A program made the position numbers and the translations under genes. A DNA stretch of 64,000 nucleotides from a virus. A model generated the notes under the pieces. The model worked only from the letters and a program-made list of their open reading frames with translations, was not told where the DNA came from and made no database searches. Within the stretch, counting starts at the first letter, position 1. Each line of letters begins with the position of its first letter. Positions 33,975 to 41,506 of this stretch are shown piece by piece. The stretch lies in the IMG/VR virus record IMGVR_UViG_3300025131_011243, positions 1 through 64,000 of that record; one strand, written 5' to 3'.

Positions 33975-34674
33975 TTCCCACAGCTATAAAGCGATACCCT
34001 TGATTCACCGCTTGTTGGACGGCTCCTCTGTCGGGCTCAACGACATGAATGCCAGCAGGTTTCTTGTGATACGAACATGTCTCCATGTATTCTCTCAAAG
34101 CCTTCTCAACGATGGGATGATCAAAGTCCCCGCAATGTCCCAACGTTCCGCTTAGATCGTACGGACCTACAAATGTAGCATCAACATCGTCCATCGCTAC
34201 GATGTTATGTAGATCCTGAAGAATGTCCTTATGTTCTACTTGAAGGATAACAGCGATCTCGTTGTTAGCTCTTTCGATGTAGTCTTTGAAGTTGTTTCCA
34301 TACATATTAGCAACGCTGAATCCGAACCCTCTATCGCCATGCGGAGGATACTTGCATTCGGCAACAGCATTCCTAGCTTCCGAGCAATTCTTGATCATAG
34401 GCACTATGATCCCGCCCGCACCGGCATCCAAGGATCGATGGATCCAAGTAGGATCGTTGTACGGAACTCTTACAACAGGCGATACGTCGCATCTATTGAG
34501 GATGCGGAATATGTCTGCTAATGACTCGATATTGATTGCACCATGTTCCAGGTCAACGCATACCCAGTCGAATCCTATGTCTGCCAAAATTTCGGCAATG
34601 GCGACATGAGGAATCTGCATCCATGTTCCGAATGTCAAACGCTCTTCTCTAATGAGACGCCTTAGATTTTTCAT
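33925..34674 (-). CDS. HpcH/HpaI-family aldolase
   Basis: 249 aa from MKNLRRLIRE, which overlaps the IscA-like stop; a TTG nine codons upstream is less likely. Hallmarks of class II pyruvate aldolases: FGTWMQIPHVAIAEILADIG, DWVCVDLEHGAI, VRVPYNDPTWIHRSLDAGAG, GIIVPMI and GPYDLSGTLG. Glu/Asp ligands for the divalent metal and an Arg for pyruvate are in place. The family cleaves 2-keto-3-deoxy sugar acids or 4-hydroxy-2-oxo acids to pyruvate and an aldehyde. It would fit sugar metabolism with the dehydrogenase and glycosyltransferases. Confidence 0.85.
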   Translation of the reverse strand: MKNLRRLIREERLTFGTWMQIPHVAIAEILADIGFDWVCVDLEHGAINIESLADIFRILNRCDVSPVVRVPYNDPTWIHRSLDAGAGGIIVPMIKNCSEARNAVAECKYPPHGDRGFGFSVANMYGNNFKDYIERANNEIAVILQVEHKDILQDLHNIVAMDDVDATFVGPYDLSGTLGHCGDFDHPIVEKALREYMETCSYHKKPAGIHVVEPDRGAVQQAVNQGYRFIAVGIDALFLRSGAKMASIR

Positions 34675-35000
34675 GCTGAGAAACTCGATCCACAACCGCA
34701 AGTGCTAGTAGAATTTGGGTTCTCGAATACAAAACCTTTACCCATCAATCCCTCTGAGAAATCAACTACTGTCCCGTTGAGGTAAAGATAACTTTTAGGA
34801 TCGCATATCACTTTAAGACCATGTTGAGAAAACTCTTCATCACTGTCATCCTTATCTTCTGTAAGATCAAGCAGGTAGCTAAAGCCTGAACATCCTCCGC
34901 CTTTGATTCCTACCCTAAGATGTATTCTGGCAATATCGATCTCTTCTTTCAAAGCAATATCTTTGACTTCGTTCGCCGCTATTTCTGTTAGTTCTATCAT
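34671..35000 (-). CDS. IscA/ErpA-type iron-sulfur carrier
   Basis: 109 aa. A complete HesB-fold protein with the three ligand cysteines: one in GIKGGGCSGFSYLLD and the pair in TSTCGCGSSF. It binds and passes on Fe-S clusters. Length matches cellular A-type carriers. ATGA overlaps on both sides tie it to the aldolase and to the tagged gene 34997-35245. A phage A-type carrier may support Fe-S enzymes during infection. Confidence 0.9.
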   Translation of the reverse strand: MIELTEIAANEVKDIALKEEIDIARIHLRVGIKGGGCSGFSYLLDLTEDKDDSDEEFSQHGLKVICDPKSYLYLNGTVVDFSEGLMGKGFVFENPNSTSTCGCGSSFSA

Positions 35001-35245
35001 TCTTCGGCTTCCCTACCTACATAGTCGTCAATTGCTTCATGATTTCTTGCGTACACCATAACCATTGCTGTAAAACGATCAAGAGAGACGCCCTCTGGGA
35101 GGTCCCCAACAGAGGCAATTTCTCTTTGCAATTCTTCAAAAGAAGCTGTTGCGGGATCTATTTTGGATGTATACCGCAAGAACATCAAAGCCGCTTTTAC
35201 TTGACGAAGTCTTTCTTCGTTATCGATTTGATTAAACCAATTCAT
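34997..35245 (-). CDS. MNW-tagged small helical protein, 82 aa
   Basis: Starts MNWFNQIDNE. The rest is helical (RLRQVKAALMFLRYTSKIDP; FEELQREIASVG; RFTAMVMVYARNHEAIDDYV). No family recognised. Its ATG overlaps the stop of the helicase gene (ATGA), so it is probably translated with it. Confidence 0.65.
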   Translation of the reverse strand: MNWFNQIDNEERLRQVKAALMFLRYTSKIDPATASFEELQREIASVGDLPEGVSLDRFTAMVMVYARNHEAIDDYVGREAEE

Positions 35246-37647
35246 TGATCATCCGGCTTGGGCTCAAGAACATGAAGTTCGTTTTCCGCCCTTGTGTACG
35301 CAACGTACTTCAGGTTCCCTTCCTGAACCAAGTCTTCAGAATTTTTGGCATTAGGATGTGGGAATAACTGGTCTTCTACGATAAAGACTCTCTTGAATTG
35401 CATTCCCTTAGCCTTGTGGGCTGTGGTAAGTAGAACAAATGTTCTGGGGTCTTTCTTCTTCATGTCCTGAACCTTCTTCGCAGAATCTTCATCAACACCC
35501 CTAAATCTTTCCACTAAATATGTTCTTAAATCTCTTGTGGTATTTACCCTGATATTCAATTCCTGATCAAAGAAATTCATTTCCCTGAGATGGCTTACAA
35601 CACTTGTTAACGCCTCGGTAGCCTCTGTTACCTTACTCAATGCTTCGCTCTTAGCTATACGACCCTTCCATTTCTTTTGCTTGTCTTCTGAATATCTAAT
35701 TAATTCAGACATAAACTGATCTATACCCATCACTCTCTCGTTTTTGTTTTGGTCTTTGCCAGCTACGCTTGAGATATGCTTGGTCAGTTCTTCAGAAAAG
35801 TTCTTTCCAAGAACGACAAAATTCATTCCTCTTTTCAGTAGATCCATAGCGGCTGATGTGAGAGGTGCATTAACTCTAGATATGAATGCCGTCTCCTCTT
35901 TCAGCTTACCCCCACCATCCGTCCACTCATCTTGCAAACCCATAATAGCGTTATCGTACGACATGCCTTCTGTAACTTCTCCATCATGTTGCAAACCAGC
36001 TTGAAGGTCGTGTACGTTTGTGTTCTGATTAACGTAGTCAATGATATTCTTACCGCTTCTGTAGTTGGTTGGAAGCTCGTGCTGAGCCCCTCCTGTGTTT
36101 TGCGTTATCGTATCAAAAGTTTCATTTTCTCCCCCACGGAATCGATAAACAGCCTGATTGGGATCCCCCACTGCAACTATCCTAGCCCCCTGTTCCTCCA
36201 GTTTTTGAAGCATAAGAACTTGGCATCTATTGAAATCCTGAACCTCGTCTGCCAAGACGACATCATACCTCGGCCAACTTATTTGGTCTGCATAGATAGC
36301 GGAATACCAAAGCGTATCATCCTGATCTCTTAAACCTCGGAATAGATTCCTATTTGGATCTGGCTCTGGAAGAGGATTATCCGGAGTAGAATAATGGAGC
36401 ATATCCATGGCCTTATCTATGATTTGCGGAGTCCAATCTCTAGCATTTGGTGAAGGAACCCCATTTTTGTTATCTTCTAATGTAACATCAATAGTAAAGC
36501 TCTGAATCAACCCCTTTAGGAGATCGGTAGCACCTGGATCGCTTGGGATGACTGCAAAGTTTTTAGCCAAATTGGCGAGCCTTGATATGGAAATTTTTGC
36601 AGGCCAGTTAAGATGCCTGGGGAACGTACTGTCGTTTTTCATATAAGCATCAACCATCCTAAACATCCTAGATCCACCATATCCTTTCGGAATTAGACTG
36701 GAACTATCAATCAAATCCATTTTAGCACTCTTGCCCAAAATATTTCCTAAGAACGAGTGGCTTGTTTTTACCTCAACACCATTGGGAAATTTACCCTTAC
36801 CGGAAGATGCTTCTGTTTGATTCTTTTTGCCGAATACGATGTATATCCACTTCTCGGCAGGATCTTTGAATGACGCCAAATGCTTAAGCATAGTAGTCTT
36901 GCCTGCCCCAGCAAGAGCATTCATCATAATATTGTCATCAGATTGAAGGAACGAAACTTCTACGCCCTTCTGTTCAGGACTTATCCTGTCGTCGGGTATC
37001 CTACCTTTGACTGCATTCGGATCATCCGGCTGTTCGTCTTCCTGTTGAGCATCGCCATCTTGACCAGACGGTTGGGAAACCACCTTCGGCTTAATGATTC
37101 TGATCTGATCTCTACCATTGTAGTTTTCCCATTTAACGATACCGCTGATTCTTATAACGTCTCCGGCGACGAAACCTTCATCGTCCATGAAAACAGCCAT
37201 CTTAACTCCAGAAGCCTCTTCCAAAAGATAGTAATGATTGTATTTTGAAGGCTTGCTTACTAGAACTGTGAAGTCTTCCTCTATAGCATCTCCTTCATTG
37301 TACACCGTGGGAGCAACGGCAGGAGTCGCTGGTGGCTGAGGTTGAGCAACCGGTTGTTGAGGTTGGGGCTGAGTCCCAGGAGTTGCGGTCAGGGGCATTA
37401 GATCAACGCCCATACTTTGTTCAAGATAGTCTTTAGCTCTTTGATTGGCTGTAATGTGAGTTACTTCTATGGCCCACGCTCTGGGAACTATGCCATCCCA
37501 TCTAAATCCCATCTTACTAAGATCTTGCCTAAAGTCGTAGGTGGCCCCACCGGTTAGGGTAAAATAGGGGGTTCCTTGGACGTCAACCACATTAGATTGG
37601 ATGCCTCCAGCGGCTAAAACGATATGAGTATACCAGTTACCAAACAA
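35242..37647 (-). CDS. UvrD/Rep-like superfamily 1 helicase with OB-fold insert
   Basis: 801 aa. Begins MFGNWYTHIVLAAGG, a variant of the tag (GNWY). Residues ~115-190: OB-like module (YNEGDAIEEDFTVLVSKPSK ... FVAGDVIRISGIVKW) matching the one in 22982-26152. From ~235 an SF1A helicase: Walker A ALAGAGKTTML, Walker B VVLADEVQDF, motif III VAVGDPNQAVYRFRGG, motif IV NYRSGKNI, motif V-VI TTAHKAKGMQFKRVF and YVAYTRAENELHVL. It should be an ATP-driven 3'-5' DNA translocase in replication or repair. A Gln/Pro linker separates the modules. Confidence 0.9.
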   Translation of the reverse strand: MFGNWYTHIVLAAGGIQSNVVDVQGTPYFTLTGGATYDFRQDLSKMGFRWDGIVPRAWAIEVTHITANQRAKDYLEQSMGVDLMPLTATPGTQPQPQQPVAQPQPPATPAVAPTVYNEGDAIEEDFTVLVSKPSKYNHYYLLEEASGVKMAVFMDDEGFVAGDVIRISGIVKWENYNGRDQIRIIKPKVVSQPSGQDGDAQQEDEQPDDPNAVKGRIPDDRISPEQKGVEVSFLQSDDNIMMNALAGAGKTTMLKHLASFKDPAEKWIYIVFGKKNQTEASSGKGKFPNGVEVKTSHSFLGNILGKSAKMDLIDSSSLIPKGYGGSRMFRMVDAYMKNDSTFPRHLNWPAKISISRLANLAKNFAVIPSDPGATDLLKGLIQSFTIDVTLEDNKNGVPSPNARDWTPQIIDKAMDMLHYSTPDNPLPEPDPNRNLFRGLRDQDDTLWYSAIYADQISWPRYDVVLADEVQDFNRCQVLMLQKLEEQGARIVAVGDPNQAVYRFRGGENETFDTITQNTGGAQHELPTNYRSGKNIIDYVNQNTNVHDLQAGLQHDGEVTEGMSYDNAIMGLQDEWTDGGGKLKEETAFISRVNAPLTSAAMDLLKRGMNFVVLGKNFSEELTKHISSVAGKDQNKNERVMGIDQFMSELIRYSEDKQKKWKGRIAKSEALSKVTEATEALTSVVSHLREMNFFDQELNIRVNTTRDLRTYLVERFRGVDEDSAKKVQDMKKKDPRTFVLLTTAHKAKGMQFKRVFIVEDQLFPHPNAKNSEDLVQEGNLKYVAYTRAENELHVLEPKPDDQ

Positions 37648-37701
37648 TATTCTGCCCTTTGCATGGGATTATACCATATACCTTCGGGCAAAAGAAGGGC
37701 T

Positions 37702-38037
37702 TTACCTTTGTCGAGTTAGGTTTTTTATCTCTTGGCGTAATGCGGCCATTTTTGACTTGATTTGTTCATCGGTCCAGTCGTCATAAAGGCATCCCTCGTC
37801 CTCATAAATCTCTACCCAATCTCCATCACCATCCACTGACAATTCGCTGAGAATTTCGGCTATCTTGAATGGGTCTTTGTTATCAATAGCTTTGATCAAA
37901 TCCTCATTACCACCTTCACGACATTCCATACGGTCGATAGCAAGACATTCCATGAACCGTTGTAGTTCTTTTTTGGTTCGCAATGTCTCTTCGGAAACAC
38001 TGTCTACATCGTAATCGTGCATGTGAACTTTGTACAT
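37702..38037 (-). CDS. Hypothetical acidic protein, tandem paralogue A
   Basis: 111 aa. Shares its plan with the next gene upstream (38041-38418): M-Y-x-[VL]-x-M-x-D-[YH]-D start, RF-x-x-x-x-A, a IKAI-[ED]-[ND]-KD helix and a terminal DGE/DEQI-x-x-[KR] helix. It is acidic and has no catalytic motif. Role unknown. Confidence 0.65.
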   Translation of the reverse strand: MYKVHMHDYDVDSVSEETLRTKKELQRFMECLAIDRMECREGGNEDLIKAIDNKDPFKIAEILSELSVDGDGDWVEIYEDEGCLYDDWTDEQIKSKMAALRQEIKNLTRQR

Positions 38038-38040
38038 CTT

Positions 38041-38418
38041 CTATCCCTGTTTTTCTTCGAGGATCAATTTCTCTTTTTCTCTGGCTATATTTTCGATCCT
38101 GTCTCTGATTTCCCCATCGGTTAGAAACGCAGGAGCAGGGGCATTCGTAGGATCATATTCTGCTATCTCCACATACTCCCCATTGCAATCTTCGTGAATC
38201 TTATTGTAAATCCTTACTATCTCGTCGATATCCTTGTCTTCTATTGCCTTAATCATGGCATTATCTTGTTCGTAATTTCTGTCTCCCGGTATACTGACTT
38301 CGTCACCTATAGCATCTAATGCTATTTCGGCCAAGAAGCGAAAGGTCTGATTTCTATCCTCAAAATCTTTTTCATAAACGAAGTCAGGGTCATGGTCATA
38401 CATCTTCAGATGATACAT
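38041..38418 (-). CDS. Hypothetical acidic protein, tandem paralogue B
   Basis: 125 aa. Paralogue of 37702-38037 (MYHLKMYDHDPDF; MIKAIEDKDIDEIVRIYNKI; LTDGEIRDRIENIAREKEK). The start overlaps the end of 38406-38738. The two copies have diverged in the middle but keep length and order. Confidence 0.65.
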   Translation of the reverse strand: MYHLKMYDHDPDFVYEKDFEDRNQTFRFLAEIALDAIGDEVSIPGDRNYEQDNAMIKAIEDKDIDEIVRIYNKIHEDCNGEYVEIAEYDPTNAPAPAFLTDGEIRDRIENIAREKEKLILEEKQG

Positions 38419-38738
38419 AAGTCATCTCCTTTGTCTTTTGCCCAAGCTACATCGAACCATGGACTTCCACATTCTCGGTATGTCCTGTTCATGGGGAATG
38501 GGGGACTACCTTGACCCTTATCGAACTTCTCTTTCTGTTCGCAAAACTCAAGAAATTTATCAAGATCATTACATTCATAAAGCTGGATGATTTCTGCCCA
38601 CTCCATCCAACGCCATTCATTGTCTATCTTTTTCGGCAAGAAGAGGAACCTCTTGATTGTCCGTATCTTCTCTCCTCTGGGTCCAGGTTTAGGTGGTCTG
38701 GCTGCTACTCTCATGGTTGTAATCCCGTTTAATGACAT
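38406..38738 (-). CDS. Hypothetical protein, 110 aa
   Basis: An N-terminal basic stretch (MRVAARPPKPGPRGEKIRTI) is followed by KRFLFLPKKIDNEWRWMEWA and an acidic/aromatic end. ATG 38714 (MRVAARPP, GGGA upstream) is an alternative start. First gene of the leftward trio 38738->37702. No family recognised. Confidence 0.6.
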   Translation of the reverse strand: MSLNGITTMRVAARPPKPGPRGEKIRTIKRFLFLPKKIDNEWRWMEWAEIIQLYECNDLDKFLEFCEQKEKFDKGQGSPPFPMNRTYRECGSPWFDVAWAKDKGDDLCII

Positions 38739-38803
38739 GAGGGATTACTATAGCATATTTACTATCACTTCAAAAACGTCTAGCAAACTGGTCTAACCAG
38801 CCT

Positions 38804-39256
38804 CTATGTCATATTTGCGTTGAAATATTGAGGATCATCAGTCACATCACGAAGAACCCAAGGCGGCAATTTGAATTGATGATCTACATGAGGAAGCTCA
38901 ACCTCAGCAATGACAAGGTCACGATCCAGGAATTCATCAACTTCCCAAACCATGCCATCGAATTCAACAACGTACCTATTCTTGCGTATGATGGGAGGAG
39001 GACATAGCCAAAGCATTTCGCTGGCATCGTTTATTGGAATCTCGTACTCGAACTCTAGAGATGAAGCGTTCTCTTTCAGTCCCTTGACAGTAATAAATCC
39101 TCTGTTCTTTCCATTATGTCCTACTGTACGAATACGCACGGTTCTCTCGGGATCTCGACTAAGATACCCCTGAGAAATAGCATGACAACCGCTCGACATC
39201 TTGATGACGTCTTTTATGCCCAAGATTTTGAATTTACGTTCGATTTCTACAGCCAT
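38804..39256 (-). CDS. CYTH-domain protein (triphosphatase-like)
   Basis: 150 aa. The signature E-x-E-R-K-F is at the start (MAVEIERKFKI), followed by TVRIRTVGHNGKNRGFITVK, SLEFEYEIP and VVEFDGMVWEVDEF ... VIAEVELP: the eight-strand tunnel fold with its alternating acidic and basic residues. CYTH proteins hydrolyse inorganic tripolyphosphate or thiamine triphosphate, or act as class IV adenylate cyclases. Length suits the triphosphatase group. Confidence 0.85.
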   Translation of the reverse strand: MAVEIERKFKILGIKDVIKMSSGCHAISQGYLSRDPERTVRIRTVGHNGKNRGFITVKGLKENASSLEFEYEIPINDASEMLWLCPPPIIRKNRYVVEFDGMVWEVDEFLDRDLVIAEVELPHVDHQFKLPPWVLRDVTDDPQYFNANMT

Positions 39257-39276
39257 TGCTACATCTTACTCAAATA

Positions 39277-39654
39277 CTACCACTTCCGATGCCATCTGCT
39301 GCTGCTGCTGCTGCGCTCACCATGTCGCCTGTTGCCCATATGTCTACTATGGGGCATGTGACGCCTACGATGACTGTCTCTTATGACCATATAGCCTCGA
39401 TTGTCAGGAAGGATAATAACTATTCTGACTCGTTCCCTATTGAAGGCAGGGCGGTAAGAAAAATCAGGACGATGCCACTGATAGCGGTCTTTGCAGCCCC
39501 TTCTTCCCAAGTCATTGGATCTGTGCTGCCTTAGCTGAGTTTTGCCTTCCCGGTCGTAGCGATGTCCTCGATCTCGTCTGCCGTCCTTAGCCATGGCCGG
39601 AGATGTAAAAGCCAAGGCCATGATGGCTACTAAAACTATAATCCATTTTGTCAT
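39277..39654 (-). CDS. Secreted Arg/His-rich protein
   Basis: 125 aa. The Sec signal peptide MTKWIIVLVAIMALAFTSPA with A-M-A cleavage is followed by a very basic, His/Arg-rich mature part (RRDRGHRYDREGKTQLRQHR; HRRRHMPHSRHMGNRRHGER). The C-terminal Ser run is encoded by a (CTG)6-type microsatellite at 39296-39313. It should be exported to the periplasm or outside. Function unknown; it may bind nucleic acid, heme or metals. Confidence 0.65.
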   Translation of the reverse strand: MTKWIIVLVAIMALAFTSPAMAKDGRRDRGHRYDREGKTQLRQHRSNDLGRRGCKDRYQWHRPDFSYRPAFNRERVRIVIILPDNRGYMVIRDSHRRRHMPHSRHMGNRRHGERSSSSSRWHRKW

Positions 39655-39670
39655 ATTTGCTCTCCTTTCT

Positions 39671-39686
39671 ATCTATTATAACGTCC
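39671..39686 (-). promoter_or_regulatory. Promoter-like element GGACGTTATAATAGAT
   Basis: GACG followed at once by TTATAAT on the minus strand, ~17 nt before the start codon of 39277-39654, with AGGAG between. Strong member of the recurrent set. Confidence 0.5.
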
Positions 39687-39708
39687 AAAAGCTCTAAAAG
39701 TTGCCAGA

Positions 39709-39791
39709 ATCCGGACATGACGCCGGATATCTGTCCCGATAGCCCATAATTGGCCTCAAATCTACCAGATTAAATCCCTTCTGTCCGGATT
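39709..39791. repeat. 10-bp perfect inverted repeat (AATCCGGACA ... TGTCCGGATT)
   Basis: Arms at 39709-39718 and 39782-39791 in the divergent gap between 39277-39654 and 39880-40554. It could be a protein-binding operator or a large stem-loop. No T-tract follows. Confidence 0.5.
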
Positions 39792-39864
39792 AAGCAGAAC
39801 CTCTGCAAACCCACCATGCCCACAAATGGGCTTCAGGAGCTTTGTGAAGAAGATGTTTTCTATC

Positions 39865-39879
39865 TGTCGATATTAAGGC
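39865..39879 (+). promoter_or_regulatory. Promoter-like element TGTCGATATTAAGGC
   Basis: TGTCGAT followed by ATTAA and directly by the ATG of 39880-40554. It is the same core as at 48452-48464 and 51033-51048. Confidence 0.4.
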
Positions 39880-40554
39880 ATGAATACAGTAGATACCCCA
39901 TGCCGTCTATGCCACTCTTTCGGCTTCTGTCAAAAATACGAACAAGACTACGCCAACCATGTAGACAAAAAAGGTGTATGGCAAAAATGCATGTCCCCTA
40001 TCCGTAAATGTCAGCATGCCATCGCCGATTTCCATTTAGACAAACTCCAAGGAGTCGATATCCTAGAAGTAGGATGCGGAAGCAAACGAAAAGGCGAATT
40101 CATCAAGAACTTGGTTACTCCCCATTGCCAATGGCGAGGTATGGATATTAAGAAGACTGACCTAACAACTGACATAGGAAGAGTCGAGAACATGCCATTT
40201 AACGATGAAGAGTTTGACATTGTTATCGGCAATCAGACGATGGAGCATTGGGACGACATCCCCAAAGCTTTGAGCGAGATCTACCGAGTCATGAGGCATC
40301 CTGGCGAATTGTACCTCAACGTTCCTATCTACCTTCATGGGTCAGAATATTTCGTCACTGGCAACTTGGAACCTGTAGCCAAAATGCTTAAGGAAGCCGG
40401 TTTTCACAACATCGTTGTGGAAACATGGAGAAAGGGCCATGAAGGTCTGGGAAGATACTTCCCCGGCGAATCGAAGAAGCATTGCAAGAAATTCGGCATG
40501 AAGATAGAAGATACAACTTCAGCCTATATCGCAAACTTCACCTGCGATAAATGA
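39880..40554 (+). CDS. Class I SAM-dependent methyltransferase with Cys-rich N-terminus
   Basis: 224 aa. Residues 8-45 hold several Cys/His (PCRLCHSFGFCQKY; KCMSPIRKCQH) that could form a zinc site. The Methyltransf_11-type domain follows: VDILEVGCGSKRKGEF (SAM), WRGMDIKKTDL, VENMPFNDEEFDIVIGNQTM, EHWDD, RVMRHPGELYLNVP. The fold methylates small molecules or glycans as well as proteins; substrate unknown. It converges with 40555-40980 with no gap. Confidence 0.8.
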   Translation: MNTVDTPCRLCHSFGFCQKYEQDYANHVDKKGVWQKCMSPIRKCQHAIADFHLDKLQGVDILEVGCGSKRKGEFIKNLVTPHCQWRGMDIKKTDLTTDIGRVENMPFNDEEFDIVIGNQTMEHWDDIPKALSEIYRVMRHPGELYLNVPIYLHGSEYFVTGNLEPVAKMLKEAGFHNIVVETWRKGHEGLGRYFPGESKKHCKKFGMKIEDTTSAYIANFTCDK

Positions 40555-40980
40555 TCACGATACAGAATCAGCAAACTCAATCGCATACTGCTTCGCCTGA
40601 TCCAATGTCTTAGCAGGACCGTCATACTGAGTCTCATTGCCGCTAGGCGTAGCTGCCACAGGTTCATCTCCGATTCCAAAGTTACTCATAGCTCTATGGC
40701 TCCACCCCCACCAGTTCTGACTTTCCTCTTCGAACCCTATCGAGCAAACATCATGATCATCGCATGAAGCCTCTGGAGCTATACCCTTTTCTTCGATAAG
40801 CATCTTGGCTGTTTCCACATCCCCTATGTAGCACCCGCTGTCAGCGTAGGCGGATTCCATTTCCACCCTTCCATCTTCGTCATTACCCACCTGAGTATCT
40901 TCGGTACGAACTTCATAGCCGTCGAATTTTTCTACGTTGAGCACCTTCTTCTTTAACTGAGCTTGTTTATACCAGTTCAT
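40555..40980 (-). CDS. MNW-tagged protein, 141 aa, unknown
   Basis: Starts MNWYKQAQLK. The body has an acidic beta-rich stretch (GYEVRTEDTQVGNDEDGRVE), two Cys pairs (DSGCYIGD, EASCDDHDVC) and a helical end with KTLDQAKQYAIEFADS. No family recognised. Start overlaps the stop of 40967-41506. Last gene of the leftward tagged operon. Confidence 0.65.
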   Translation of the reverse strand: MNWYKQAQLKKKVLNVEKFDGYEVRTEDTQVGNDEDGRVEMESAYADSGCYIGDVETAKMLIEEKGIAPEASCDDHDVCSIGFEEESQNWWGWSHRAMSNFGIGDEPVAATPSGNETQYDGPAKTLDQAKQYAIEFADSVS

Positions 40981-41506
40981 TGAGATCCTCTTGGGCGGGC
41001 CTTAGACCTTCGCCTTTTACCAATAGTTCAGATTCAGCATACCCACGTTGGAATAGATCTATGACAGCTACAACATCCTGCTTATTAACTACATAAGTAT
41101 CTGGATCAACCCCTTTCTGGGTAGCAAAGAAATTGGCTGTTGACATATCTAAAGTAACAGGAACAACAGGCCCCTTAGGAACCCCTCCTCGATGTACGGT
41201 TATCCACTCTGGCATACCTTGCAATGCCTGCTGAGATAATCTAACAACTTCATCTCTTGCTGCCAAAATTTCATTCCTGAATTCAGGACCATGCATATTG
41301 GCCAGATCTTCCTCGTTTATGCCTAAATCTGAAAGAGCATCATACATATCAACATCATCATCAAACAGATTTGCTATTACATCTGAACCAGATGACGTAT
41401 CCATAAAGTTACCCTGAACATTCAGTAAAGCCTTAAGCCCCCTACTATTAACCTGTTCAGGCCCTAGCTTGCCCGGAAGTTTAGAAGTTTCTTTATACCA
41501 ATTCAT
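40967..41506 (-). CDS. MNW-tagged ADP-ribosyltransferase-like protein (R-S-E type)
   Basis: 179 aa from MNWYKETSKL; the open frame upstream to 41713 overlaps the next gene and is rejected. The order WITVHRGG (Arg), LDMSTANFFAT (S-T-x strand), QRGYAESELLVKGEG (E-x-E-like) matches the Arg-Ser-Glu core of toxin-type ARTs that modify Arg or other residues using NAD+. A helical ~90-residue leader precedes it. This is the tagged protein most like T4 Alt in catalytic layout, though identity is not claimed. Confidence 0.65.
   Translation of the reverse strand: MNWYKETSKLPGKLGPEQVNSRGLKALLNVQGNFMDTSSGSDVIANLFDDDVDMYDALSDLGINEEDLANMHGPEFRNEILAARDEVVRLSQQALQGMPEWITVHRGGVPKGPVVPVTLDMSTANFFATQKGVDPDTYVVNKQDVVAVIDLFQRGYAESELLVKGEGLRPAQEDLNELV

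Noticed and set aside
39277-39534. Plus-strand ORFs over 39256-39534
   Set aside because: They oppose a gene with a clear signal peptide and promoter-like element and contain the triplet repeat.
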